Shown piece after piece: positions 1 through 6,212 of a stretch of 6,268 bases of DNA; position 1 is the first letter of the stretch; each line of letters begins with the position of its first letter. Source of the DNA: Bacteroidales bacterium UBA4788 (GTDB lineage Bacteria; Bacteroidota; Bacteroidia; Bacteroidales; VadinHA17); contig DHGW01000065.1 of assembly GCA_002402965.1 (NCBI GenBank), forward strand, positions 2,172-8,439, given 5' to 3'. The position numbers and the translations under genes were made by a program. The notes below the pieces were generated by a model. The model was not told where the DNA came from, searched no databases, and saw only the letters and a program-made list of their open reading frames with translations.

Positions 1-1
1 T

Positions 2-26
2 AGGTCGTAGACCTTTAAGAATTGTA
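2..26 (+). repeat. Hairpin repeat family, copy 1 (plus orientation)
   Basis: A 5-bp stem with a 3-base loop (AGGTC-GTA-GACCT, 2-14) is followed by the tail TTTAAGAATTGTA (14-26). The reverse complement of 6166-6190 matches it at 20 of 25 positions. The mismatches include two pairs of paired positions that swap A-T for T-A and G-C for C-G, so the stem is kept while its sequence changes. A second small stem follows (ATTGT-AACG-ACAAT, 21-34). The copy lies at the window edge, so any left half is unseen. This looks like a REP-type palindromic repeat. No coding potential or function is claimed. Confidence 0.6.
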
Positions 27-69
27 ACGACAATATCTCCCCTTCACCCCCCAGCCCTCCGCTTCGGGA

Positions 70-98
70 ATTTCCTTCGGATGTCCCGGCAAGGAAAT
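70..98. other. Stem-loop in the upstream spacer
   Basis: ATTTCCTT (70-77) is perfectly complementary to AAGGAAAT (91-98). An inner CGG/CCG pairing (78-80 with 86-88) lengthens the stem with a 2-base bulge. A competing pairing, CGGGA (65-69) with TCCCG (84-88), is possible. No T-run follows on either strand, so a standard intrinsic terminator is not supported. It could end a transcript entering from the left or be a further degenerate repeat. Confidence 0.35.
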
Positions 99-110
99 AT
101 TACAAACATC

Positions 111-141
111 TTGCTTATATTTCTGTTTTGCACTATATTTA
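111..141 (+). promoter_or_regulatory. Candidate promoter of the abiE operon
   Basis: TTG at 111-113 is separated by 20 bp from TATATTTA at 134-141. This resembles the Bacteroidota promoter (TTTG at -33, TAnnTTTG at -7), with the last base of the -7 box deviating. Transcription would start near 147-149, giving a leader of under 20 bases before the ATG at 166. The -7 box lies inside the 46-bp inverted repeat at 115-160, consistent with repression by occlusion. Experimental start-site data are lacking. Confidence 0.45.
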
Positions 142-160
142 TTGCATAATAGAAATATAA
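115..160. promoter_or_regulatory. 46-bp inverted repeat, probable AbiEi operator
   Basis: The arms TTATATTTCT (115-124) and AGAAATATAA (151-160) are perfect reverse complements. Pairing continues inward through TGCA (129-132) and TGCA (143-146), giving 19 of 23 matching positions over 115-160. It covers the predicted -7 box and ends 5 bases before the abiEi start codon. From recollection of the family, the characterised streptococcal AbiEi binds two 23-bp inverted repeats in its promoter, and this dyad is two 23-bp halves. That AbiEi binds it is an inference. Confidence 0.6.
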
Positions 161-165
161 TCGTT

Positions 166-783
166 ATGAATTTTATAGAATTCAGGACACGATTGTTTCC
201 ACTGGTCTGCTTTAACGTAAACCAGGTCTATGCATGGCAGCCTGATTTCAACAGGAACAATCTTGTACGCTGGACAAGCCAGGGATTAATCATCAGGCTG
301 AGGCAGGGGTATTACACTTTCCCCGAATATCTGAGCCTGCCTGATTATCCCTATTATTTTGCAAATCGCATCTACCTGCCCTCTTATGTCAGCCTCCACA
401 CAGCGCTTGCTTCTTATGGAATCATCCCTGAAGGAGTTACCCAAATCACCAGTGTTACCTCTTTGAAAACTGCCTCATTTGTTAATCCATCCGGTACATT
501 CGTCTACAGATCCGTCAGGGAGGATTTCATGTTCGGGTACATCGCAAGACCAATGGGCGATGGACGTACATTATTATTTGCCACTCCTGAAAAAGCAATT
601 ATAGATTTGCTTTATCTCTACCCCTTCTATAAAAGTGTCAGGGAGATGACGGAGCTACGGTTCGATGATTATTTTATAAGTGAAGAGCTGAACAGGGACC
701 TGCTTCTTGAATACTCCTCCCGGATTAAGAGCCAGGCATTGGACAAAAGAATCAAACTGCTTTTAAGTTGCTATGCATTATGA
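166..783 (+). CDS. abiEi: AbiEi-like type IV antitoxin / transcriptional repressor
   Basis: This 205-residue cytoplasmic protein is predicted to be the antitoxin and autorepressor of an AbiE type IV toxin-antitoxin pair. In this class the antitoxin does not bind the toxin directly but counters its activity. The N-terminal part (about 25-52, with NNLVRWTSQGLIIRLRQGYY) fits the winged-helix region of AbiEi proteins. The next parts have family hallmarks: PSYVSLHTALASYGIIPEG (72-90) and FATPEKAIIDLLYLY (138-152). I chose ATG at 166. An in-frame TTG at 142 would add eight residues but falls inside the operator-like dyad and upstream of the predicted transcription start. There is no clear Shine-Dalgarno. 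Its stop overlaps the toxin start as ATGA (780-783), which suggests translational coupling. Its order before the toxin and its domain make-up support the call. Experimental activity is unknown. Confidence 0.85.
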   Translation: MNFIEFRTRLFPLVCFNVNQVYAWQPDFNRNNLVRWTSQGLIIRLRQGYYTFPEYLSLPDYPYYFANRIYLPSYVSLHTALASYGIIPEGVTQITSVTSLKTASFVNPSGTFVYRSVREDFMFGYIARPMGDGRTLLFATPEKAIIDLLYLYPFYKSVREMTELRFDDYFISEELNRDLLLEYSSRIKSQALDKRIKLLLSCYAL

Positions 784-1562
784 TACGAATTGATGATCTG
801 AGAAATTTCTATCCCCCTCTGGTGCGAGATAATCCGATGCACAATAGGTACATCCTGAAGGAATATATACAACTTCTGGTCCTTGATTACCTGTCGGCTA
901 CGCAATGGATAAAGAAACTATCGCTTATCGGGGGAACGTGCCTGCGACTGTTAAAAGGTATTCACAGGTTCTCCGAGGATCTCGATTTCGACTGTAAGGA
1001 TTTGTCTTCGGAGGAGTTTTTGATGATGACTGATGACATCATTACTCTACTGCGTCGTAATGGATTCAGAGTGGAATCCAGAGATAAAGAGAACTCAAGG
1101 CTGAAGGCCTTTCGAAGGAACATCCATTTCCCGGAGCTGTTGTTTGATCTCGGGCTGACAGGGCACCGAGAGGAGCGTTTCCTGATAAAGGTCGAGGCTC
1201 AGGATCAGAAGTTCGAATACACACCAGTTTTGGCAAACATCAGGCTTAATGGATTCTTCTTTCCCTTCCCGGTTCCTCCTGATTCCATACTGTGTTCAAT
1301 GAAGATTTCTGCCATGCTTGACCGACAAAAGGGTCGGGACTTTTACGACATAATGTTCCTGCTTGGGCAGACCACTCCGGACTATTCATGTCTAGCTTCA
1401 AAGCACCAGATATCCGGACTTGATGATCTTAAAAAGGCAGTAGGGAGAGTTCTGGAGACAGTCGATCTGAAAAAGAAGAGCAGAGATTTCGAACATCTCC
1501 TGTATAACATGGCCAACAGCACTCGAATATTGGGTATTCCTGAATTTTTTAAAGAGCTTTGA
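780..1562 (+). CDS. abiEii: AbiEii-like nucleotidyltransferase toxin
   Basis: This 260-residue protein is the predicted toxin of the AbiE pair, in the AbiEii/AbiGii (DUF1814) nucleotidyltransferase family. Members are GTP-binding or NTP-transferase-like enzymes, and related mycobacterial MenT toxins add nucleotides to tRNA 3' ends. The nucleotidyltransferase signature is intact: GGTCLR (51-56), then RFSEDLDFD (63-71) with the metal-binding D67/D69 pattern. Downstream are KVEA (137-140) and the C-terminal KISAMLDRQKGRDFYDIMFLL (175-195, quoted in part: K175, R182, K184, R186, D187, Y189, D190), all typical of the family. Length is ordinary. ATG at 780 overlaps the antitoxin stop. An alternative TTG four codons upstream (768) is less likely. 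All expected motifs are present, so I infer an active toxin rather than a remnant. The target here is not known. Confidence 0.87.
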   Translation: MIRIDDLRNFYPPLVRDNPMHNRYILKEYIQLLVLDYLSATQWIKKLSLIGGTCLRLLKGIHRFSEDLDFDCKDLSSEEFLMMTDDIITLLRRNGFRVESRDKENSRLKAFRRNIHFPELLFDLGLTGHREERFLIKVEAQDQKFEYTPVLANIRLNGFFFPFPVPPDSILCSMKISAMLDRQKGRDFYDIMFLLGQTTPDYSCLASKHQISGLDDLKKAVGRVLETVDLKKKSRDFEHLLYNMANSTRILGIPEFFKEL

Positions 1563-1569
1563 CAATTGA

Positions 1570-1577
1570 TATCTTTG
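1570..1577 (+). promoter_or_regulatory. Candidate -7 box for ubiX
   Basis: TATCTTTG matches the Bacteroidota -7 consensus TAnnTTTG exactly and lies 16 bases before the ubiX ATG, just after the toxin stop codon. No TTG occurs at the expected -33 distance (only T-rich DNA at 1545-1550), so the promoter is incomplete by eye. If real, it would uncouple ubiX from the abiE transcript. Confidence 0.4.
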
Positions 1578-1593
1578 CCTGACTGAAAAGACT

Positions 1594-2304
1594 ATGAATC
1601 ACAGAAAGATAATTGTTGCCATAACCGGAGCCAGCGGGGCGATATATGCCGTGAAGCTGCTGGAGAGGTTGCGTGGACTGCCGGCTGCGGGTACCGTGCA
1701 GGGCGGGCTCATCAGCGGGCCGGCCGGGCAGAATCCCGGGCAGAATCCCGGGCAGAATCCCGGGCAGAGCATCCACCTGCAGGGGCAGGCGGGGCGGTCG
1801 CACCAGGTGCCGGAGCGGCCCGCCGAGGTTGCCGTCATCCTCACCGGCAATGCGGAGGAGATCATGCTTTACGAGACCGGCGCCGGCTATACACCCTCAG
1901 GCACCGAGAAGTTGTGGAACAACAAGGACTTCAACGCCCCATTTGCCTCCGGATCGTCATCATATGACACCATGATCGTATGCCCCGCCTCAATGGGCAT
2001 GTTGGGACGCATCGCACACGGCGTCTCTGATGACCTCATCACCCGTGCTGCAGATGTAATACTGAAAGAACGGCGCCGGCTGATACTGGTTCCCCGCGAG
2101 ACTCCCTACAGCCTCATCCATATAAACAACATGAAGCTGCTCACTGAGGCCGGCGCCGTAATCTGCCCGGCAACACCGTCGTTCTACAGCAGGCCGGAAA
2201 CAATTGATGAGCTGGTGATGACCGTCATCGACAGGGTGCTGACACTGGCAGAATTTTCGATTGACACATTCCGTTGGAATGAAGAGGGTTCCGCAAAAGG
2301 ATAG
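1594..2304 (+). CDS. ubiX: Flavin prenyltransferase UbiX with internal insertion
   Basis: UbiX joins a dimethylallyl group to reduced FMN, making the prenylated flavin cofactor used by UbiD-type decarboxylases. The protein has 236 residues against about 190-205 usual. Core motifs are intact: ITGASGAIYAVKLLE (10-24), NAPFASGSSSYDTMIVCPAS (114-133), RIAHGVSDDLITRAADVILK (139-158), VPRETP (166-171), FYSRPETIDELV (197-208). Recalled Pseudomonas UbiX residues R122, K129, E140, Y169 and R185 all map here with a constant +29 offset (R151, K158, E169, Y198, R214). S14 and E94 match S15 and E49. The excess therefore lies between GASG and E94, as about 46 extra residues near 29-76, including a GQNP repeat. 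The frame stays open and the downstream core is normal, so a functional enzyme is plausible. No ubiD is in the window. It follows the toxin gene by 31 bp, with a possible own promoter. Confidence 0.9.
   Translation: MNHRKIIVAITGASGAIYAVKLLERLRGLPAAGTVQGGLISGPAGQNPGQNPGQNPGQSIHLQGQAGRSHQVPERPAEVAVILTGNAEEIMLYETGAGYTPSGTEKLWNNKDFNAPFASGSSSYDTMIVCPASMGMLGRIAHGVSDDLITRAADVILKERRRLILVPRETPYSLIHINNMKLLTEAGAVICPATPSFYSRPETIDELVMTVIDRVLTLAEFSIDTFRWNEEGSAKG
1725..1768 (+). repeat. 12-bp tandem repeat inside ubiX
   Basis: CGGGCAGAATCC is repeated perfectly three times (1725-1736, 1737-1748, 1749-1760), followed by a partial fourth copy (CGGGCAGA, 1761-1768). Each unit is a multiple of three bases, so it encodes GQNP repeats (about residues 45-57) and copy-number change would keep the reading frame. 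The unit junctions read CCCGGG. Perfect identity suggests a recent origin by replication slippage. Confidence 0.95.
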
Positions 2305-2379
2305 AGCAGATTAATCATACCTGCAGTCATAACAAACAAGAATCCGCAAAAGGCAAGCATTAATTATTCAGACATCCCC

Positions 2380-2817
2380 GTGGCACAACAGGAACTTCAC
2401 AAAAGAATAAAGTCGCTCTTCCGGCGCCACCATCTGCTGAGCATCGCAACTGTCAGCGATCAGGGGCTCTGGTGTGCATCCTGTTTCTATGCCTGGGATG
2501 AAGAGAATAATTCGTTCGTAATTACCACCGATCCGGACACAAGGCATGGTGCGGAGTTCCGCGCCAACCCACAGATTGCCGGTACAATCGCCCTCGAGAC
2601 GATGCGCGTCGGCCGCATTCGCGGCGCCCAGTTCACAGGCACCGTCACCGAACCTGCCGGTGAAGACCTGCAGCGCGCACGCCACATCTACCTCAAGCGC
2701 TTCCCGTACGCCGCACTGATAGAACTTCATCTATGGACCATCTCACTCAACTATATTAAGCTGACAGATAACCGACTGGGATTCGGGAAAAAGCTTATCT
2801 GGCAAGAAAACAGTTAA
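2380..2817 (+). CDS. YhbP-like protein, PNPOx-like split-barrel family (UPF0306)
   Basis: A 145-residue protein of the pyridoxamine-5'-phosphate-oxidase-like fold, closest in my recognition to E. coli YhbP (147 residues, UPF0306). The biochemical role of this family is not established. The split barrel suggests flavin or similar cofactor binding, which is an inference. Shared landmarks are LWCASCFYAWD (30-40), DTRH (53-56), GRIRGAQFTG (78-87), KRFP (106-109) and the C-terminal TDNRLGFGKKLIW (129-141), nearly identical to YhbP. The start is a GTG at 2380. No ATG lies nearby in frame and no strong ribosome binding site is visible, but the protein begins at the expected point relative to YhbP. 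It lies 75 bp after ubiX in the same direction, so co-transcription is possible. Its stop codon abuts the stop of the convergent ATPase gene. Confidence 0.85.
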   Translation: MAQQELHKRIKSLFRRHHLLSIATVSDQGLWCASCFYAWDEENNSFVITTDPDTRHGAEFRANPQIAGTIALETMRVGRIRGAQFTGTVTEPAGEDLQRARHIYLKRFPYAALIELHLWTISLNYIKLTDNRLGFGKKLIWQENS

Positions 2818-4011
2818 TCAATATAAAAAACCAAACATCCATAGAGGGATCCTGTTACCGGTCCCATATTCTATTCCATCTGCCGCAACAAAGCTATTCC
2901 TGGTTCCTTTAATCTGTTCAAATCCTTTTGATTTGCCGCCTGTTTCAAAAACAAATCGTTCGTCAACCAGAAAATCACCCTCCTCAGCGTACTCAACAAC
3001 GTGATCTTCATTTATCTGGTTTACAAAAAAAGTATCCCGGAGGTTTCCGTTGTTTACTCCGACAGGGGCCAGGGCATACATAAGGTTGGTGTTTTCAAGA
3101 TATATCTTGTCAGGCTTTTGTAACCTGGTTATTCCTTTAGCATTCTTGTAAAGGTTCTTTTCCAGGTGTGCCTCTTCCAGGTACCCAAGATAAGAAATGA
3201 TAGTATTGCGGGTCAGGCCTGACCTCTCGCTCAGCTTTACAATATTCGGAATGAATGGTGCCGATTCGGCAAGGATCTTTAGCAGAAGCTTCAGCTTTGG
3301 GACATTTTCTGTTTCGACATTCCGAAGAAGAGGTAATTCCGTTTCCAGAATCAGATTTATTATCTCTTCCAACCTGTGAAAATACAACTCAGGAACCTCA
3401 AGAAAGAAAGGATAATAGCCCGATTTAAGATAGGCACTGAAATACTTCAGAGGCTTGACCTTCTTCAATATCTCCTGTGCATGATCCAGGTGACTCACAA
3501 GAATATCCTCAAGCCTGACGACCGTAAGGTCCAGGCCGAGGGAGAGATTCAGATACTCTCTGAATGAGAGTCCCCGCATGCTATAAACAACAGCCCGGCG
3601 ACTAAGATCAACCTTCGATTTCCTAATTTCCAGAAGCGATGAACCTGTAAAAACTATCTTCAACCCCGGATAATCATCATAAATATTTTTCAATTCCTGA
3701 GACCACCCGCGATATTTATGCACTTCGTCCAGAAAGAGGAAATGACCACCCTGTTTTACAAATCTGTCTGTCAGTTCAGTAAGCCTGTTCTCCGAAAACC
3801 AGATATTGTCAAGGCTTGCATACAGAGAAGAGCCATCACGGGGGAAGTTCTTCTTCATGTACTGCAATAGCAGCGTCGTTTTACCTACACCCCGTGCACC
3901 TCTTATACCAATCATGCGGGCCTTCCAGTTTATTGTACCGGCATAGCTCCTTACAAAATCCAGCGAGATGTTGTCAAGCAATCTGTAGTATCTTTCAAAT
4001 AGCTGATCCAT
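2818..4011 (-). CDS. AAA+ ATPase with C-terminal DUF4143
   Basis: This 397-residue cytoplasmic ATPase belongs to the large, poorly characterised AAA family with a DUF4143 tail, often multi-copy in Bacteroidota and archaea. The N-terminal ATPase shows Walker A GARGVGKTT (38-46, K44), Walker B FLFLDE (91-96, D95/E96), sensor-1-like FTGSS (121-125) and LSRR (136-139, a likely arginine-finger region), then GLSFREYL (147-154). A helix-turn-helix-like part (about 255-285, KLSERSGLTRNTIISYLGYL) and the DUF4143 end FETGGKSKGFEQIKG (355-369) and NRIPLWMFGFLY (386-397) follow. DUF4143 is related to the restriction-endonuclease fold; E356 and K360 could be remnants of such a site, but activity is unproven. 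The gene is complete and visibly more A/T-rich than dnaG, suggesting accessory or transferred DNA. Its promoter region carries three phased dyads. Confidence 0.88.
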   Translation of the reverse strand: MDQLFERYYRLLDNISLDFVRSYAGTINWKARMIGIRGARGVGKTTLLLQYMKKNFPRDGSSLYASLDNIWFSENRLTELTDRFVKQGGHFLFLDEVHKYRGWSQELKNIYDDYPGLKIVFTGSSLLEIRKSKVDLSRRAVVYSMRGLSFREYLNLSLGLDLTVVRLEDILVSHLDHAQEILKKVKPLKYFSAYLKSGYYPFFLEVPELYFHRLEEIINLILETELPLLRNVETENVPKLKLLLKILAESAPFIPNIVKLSERSGLTRNTIISYLGYLEEAHLEKNLYKNAKGITRLQKPDKIYLENTNLMYALAPVGVNNGNLRDTFFVNQINEDHVVEYAEEGDFLVDERFVFETGGKSKGFEQIKGTRNSFVAADGIEYGTGNRIPLWMFGFLY

Positions 4012-4030
4012 TGTTGCTCTTTATATAAAG

Positions 4031-4038
4031 CAAATATA
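4031..4038 (-). promoter_or_regulatory. Candidate -7 box for the AAA+ ATPase gene
   Basis: Read on the minus strand this is TATATTTG, an exact match to TAnnTTTG, 19 bases before the ATPase start codon. Transcription would begin near 4024-4025, at the centre of dyad 1. No TTG is found at the usual -33 distance. Occupation of dyad 1 would be expected to block this promoter. Confidence 0.5.
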
Positions 4039-4074
4039 ATCATTAATTGCTTTATCCATTAAGCATTATGTAAA

Positions 4075-4082
4075 TAATTTTG
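4075..4082 (+). promoter_or_regulatory. Alternative -7 box directed towards dnaG
   Basis: TAATTTTG matches TAnnTTTG exactly on the plus strand and touches the left edge of dyad 3. It would give a leader of about 100 bases for dnaG. The nearest upstream TTG (4047-4049) is 25 bp away, longer than usual. In A/T-rich DNA this could be chance. Confidence 0.25.
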
Positions 4083-4175
4083 CTTTTTATAAAAAGCATA
4101 AAATGAAATGGGGGCATAAGGCCTGGTGTCGAAAGGTCTGATGCTTCGCTCCGTCCTGCAAGACAATTCTTTTAG

Positions 4176-4183
4176 TAACTTTG
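4176..4183 (+). promoter_or_regulatory. Candidate proximal -7 box for dnaG
   Basis: TAACTTTG is an exact TAnnTTTG match ending 7 bases before the dnaG ATG. Transcription would start at or next to the start codon, giving a leaderless or nearly leaderless message. A clear -33 TTG is missing. Confidence 0.35.
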
Positions 4184-4190
4184 ACCTCCC

Positions 4191-6158
4191 ATGATCGACC
4201 ACTCCACCATAGAACGAATCTTCGACGCCGCGCAGATAACCGAGGTGGTGCAGGAGTTCGTTTCGCTCAAGCGAAGAGGGGTCAACATGCTGGGTCTCTG
4301 TCCGTTCCATAACGAGAAGACGCCTTCCTTCACCGTCTCGCCAGCCAAGGGCATCTTCAAATGCTTCGGCTGCGGCAAGGGCGGCAACGCCGTCAACTTC
4401 ATCATGGAACACGAACACCTCTCATACCCTGAGGCGCTCCGCTGGCTGGCAAAAAAATACCACATTGAGATAGAGGAGAAGGAGGTCACACCGGAAGAGC
4501 TGGCCAAACAGAACGAGCGCGAGAGCATGCTCGTGGTCACCCAGTACGCTGCCCGCCAGTTCGCCGAAAACCTCTTCCACAGCCACGAGGGAATGACCCT
4601 CGGCCTATCCTACTTCCGCGAACGCGGCTTCGGCGACGCCATCCTCCGCAAATTCGAGGTGGGCTACTGCAACGAGCGTCGCGACGATTTCACCAAAAAG
4701 GCCATCGCATCCGGGTACAAGTCAGAGTACCTGGTGATGAGCGGCCTGACAATAGACCGGGAGGGCTATCTCTTCGACCGTTTCGCAGGGCGAATCATGT
4801 TCCCCATCCACTCGCTCTCCGGGCAGGTGCTGGGCTTCGGCGGCCGCATCATCAAGACCGATCCGAAGGCAGCCAAGTACGTCAACACGCCCGAGACCGA
4901 GATTTACCACAAGAGCCGCATCGTCTACGGCATCTTCCAGGCACGCCAGGCCATCATCAGGGAGGACCGCTGCTACCTGGTGGAAGGTTACACTGATGTC
5001 CTCTCGATGCACGAGTCGGGCGTGGAGAACGTGGTTGCATCGTCAGGCACCGCGCTGACACAGGAACAGATACGCCTCATAAAGCGCTTCACCCCAAACA
5101 TCACCATGCTCTATGACGGCGACCCGGCAGGCATCAAAGCCTCCATCCGCGGTACAGACATGGTCCTCGAGGAGGGAATGAACGTCCGCATCGTCATGCT
5201 GCCCGACGGCGAGGACCCCGATTCGTACTCCAAAAAAACATCCGACGAGGAGTTCAGGCGTTACCTGAAGGATAACGAGACCGACTTCATAAGGTTCAAA
5301 ACCAGGCTCTTGCTTGATGAGGCGCAGAGCGATCCCGTCAGACGGGCCAACCTGGTTCGCGAGGTGGTTCGCTCCATAGCCGTCATCCCCGACCAGATCA
5401 CCCGCACGGTATATATAAAGGAGTGCAGCATGCAGCTCGGCATGCCCGAGGAGGTGGTGCTCGACGAAGTGATGAAGCTGCGAAAGCAGCAGAGCTTCCG
5501 CGATCGCAACGCGTGGCCGGGCCAGGATGCCGCCACGGGCAGCCTGCAGTATATGCCCGCCACAGCAACCGCAACAACGTCGCAGCGGCAGCGCAAAAAA
5601 GAAGAGACATCATTCTGGTCCGAGCGGGAGATCCTCCGCCTGCTGATACGCTACGGCGCCGAGGTACTCACACGTGAGACAGACAAGGAGACCGGCACCG
5701 AGACAATCACCACCGTGGCAGATTACATCATCTCCGAGATCAATGAAGACGGGCTGAAATTTGAAAACGAGTTCCTGGCGGCGATGTTCGACGAGATAAC
5801 CTTCAGCGTCGGACAGGGCCTCATCGCCGGCGACAGACACTTCGTGCACCACGCCAACCCTGCCATCAGCGCCCTGGTGGTGGACATGCTGACGGAGCAG
5901 TACACCCTGAGTCGTATCTGGGGCAAGCACGGCGCATACGTCGAGACCGAGGAGATGAAGCTTAATGAGATCGTCCCGGATACGGTCCTGAAGTTCAAGA
6001 GCGATAAGATCAAGATGTTACAGAAGGAGATACGCAGAGCGATGGCGGAGGCCGGCGAAGATGACGAAAAGGTATCCGCCCTGCAGGAGCAATACAAGGC
6101 GATGACCTCGCTGCAGAAAAAAATCTCGACGGGCCTCGGAGGGAGGATTGTTTTATGA
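4191..6158 (+). CDS. dnaG: DNA primase DnaG
   Basis: DnaG makes the RNA primers for lagging-strand and restart synthesis and works with the replicative helicase DnaB. The protein has 655 residues, within the normal range. The N-terminal CHC2 zinc-binding domain shows C37, H40, C58 and C61 in CPFHNEKTPSFTVS and FKCFGCGKGGNAVNFIM. The primase core follows with RFAGRIMFPIHS (197-208), GFGGRI (215-220) and KYVNTPETEIYHKS (229-242). The TOPRIM catalytic acids are present: E265 and D269 in LVEGYTD, D309 and D311 in LYDGDPAG, and D342/D344 in DGEDPDSY. A low-complexity linker (about 440-475, alanine/threonine/glutamine-rich) leads to the helical helicase-binding tail (about 476-655), less conserved as is usual. 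ATG at 4191 places the first residues as in other DnaG proteins. rpsU and rpoD, its neighbours in many Proteobacteria, are not seen here. A repeat cluster begins a few bases after the stop. Confidence 0.97.
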   Translation: MIDHSTIERIFDAAQITEVVQEFVSLKRRGVNMLGLCPFHNEKTPSFTVSPAKGIFKCFGCGKGGNAVNFIMEHEHLSYPEALRWLAKKYHIEIEEKEVTPEELAKQNERESMLVVTQYAARQFAENLFHSHEGMTLGLSYFRERGFGDAILRKFEVGYCNERRDDFTKKAIASGYKSEYLVMSGLTIDREGYLFDRFAGRIMFPIHSLSGQVLGFGGRIIKTDPKAAKYVNTPETEIYHKSRIVYGIFQARQAIIREDRCYLVEGYTDVLSMHESGVENVVASSGTALTQEQIRLIKRFTPNITMLYDGDPAGIKASIRGTDMVLEEGMNVRIVMLPDGEDPDSYSKKTSDEEFRRYLKDNETDFIRFKTRLLLDEAQSDPVRRANLVREVVRSIAVIPDQITRTVYIKECSMQLGMPEEVVLDEVMKLRKQQSFRDRNAWPGQDAATGSLQYMPATATATTSQRQRKKEETSFWSEREILRLLIRYGAEVLTRETDKETGTETITTVADYIISEINEDGLKFENEFLAAMFDEITFSVGQGLIAGDRHFVHHANPAISALVVDMLTEQYTLSRIWGKHGAYVETEEMKLNEIVPDTVLKFKSDKIKMLQKEIRRAMAEAGEDDEKVSALQEQYKAMTSLQKKISTGLGGRIVL

Positions 6159-6163
6159 CGTAT

Positions 6164-6198
6164 TCTACAATTCTTGATGCTCTACGAGCAACCATTGT
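6164..6198 (-). repeat. Hairpin repeat family, copy 2
   Basis: The stem TGCTC-TAC-GAGCA (6178-6190) is flanked by ACAATTCTT (6167-6175, approximately) on one side and AACCATTGT (6190-6198) on the other, which are imperfect inverted tails. Positions 6164-6193 match 6213-6242 at 24 of 30 positions, a 49-bp step. Four of the six differences are two compensated base pairs within the stem. It lies 6 bases after the dnaG stop. A transcript terminator role is possible, but no T-run follows. Confidence 0.65.
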
Positions 6199-6212
6199 GA
6201 TGTAGTCATCTG

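Larger units (their letters stand above)
4015..4098. repeat. Three 18-bp dyads at 33-bp period (putative operators)
   Basis: Three 18-bp sites share the half-sites TGCT and AGCA: TGCTCTTTATATAAAGCA (4015-4032), TGCTTTATCCATTAAGCA (4048-4065) and TGCTTTTTATAAAAAGCA (4081-4098). The third is a perfect palindrome and the other two are imperfect. Their starts are spaced exactly 33 bp apart, about three helical turns, so they would face one side of the DNA. Site 1 overlaps the predicted start of the ATPase transcript. The array lies in the divergent spacer between the ATPase and dnaG. Binding of a multimeric repressor is an inference, and the protein is unknown. Confidence 0.65.

Noticed and set aside
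142..165. A longer AbiEi start at TTG 142.
   Set aside because: It would lie within the operator-like dyad and upstream of the predicted transcription start. ATG 166 gives the normal family N-terminus.
1549..1975. Long open frames on both strands and in other frames across the 12-bp repeat region of ubiX.
   Set aside because: They arise because the G/C-rich repeat contains no stop codon in several frames. Only the UbiX frame encodes recognisable conserved motifs on either side.
2290..2353. An 11-bp direct repeat TCCGCAAAAGG at 2290-2300 and 2343-2353, around the end of ubiX.
   Set aside because: It could be the scar of a small duplication, but it is short, has no dyad, and the DNA between shows no other feature. 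Not enough to call an element or attachment site.
4722..5012. Open frames on the minus strand within dnaG.
   Set aside because: They are antisense to conserved primase motifs (including the TOPRIM acids), have no recognisable domains, and are expected in G/C-rich coding DNA.
6155..6205. A 16-codon open frame overlapping the dnaG stop as ATGA.
   Set aside because: It lies almost wholly within the hairpin repeat, is very short and has no recognisable sequence. The ATGA overlap is probably chance.
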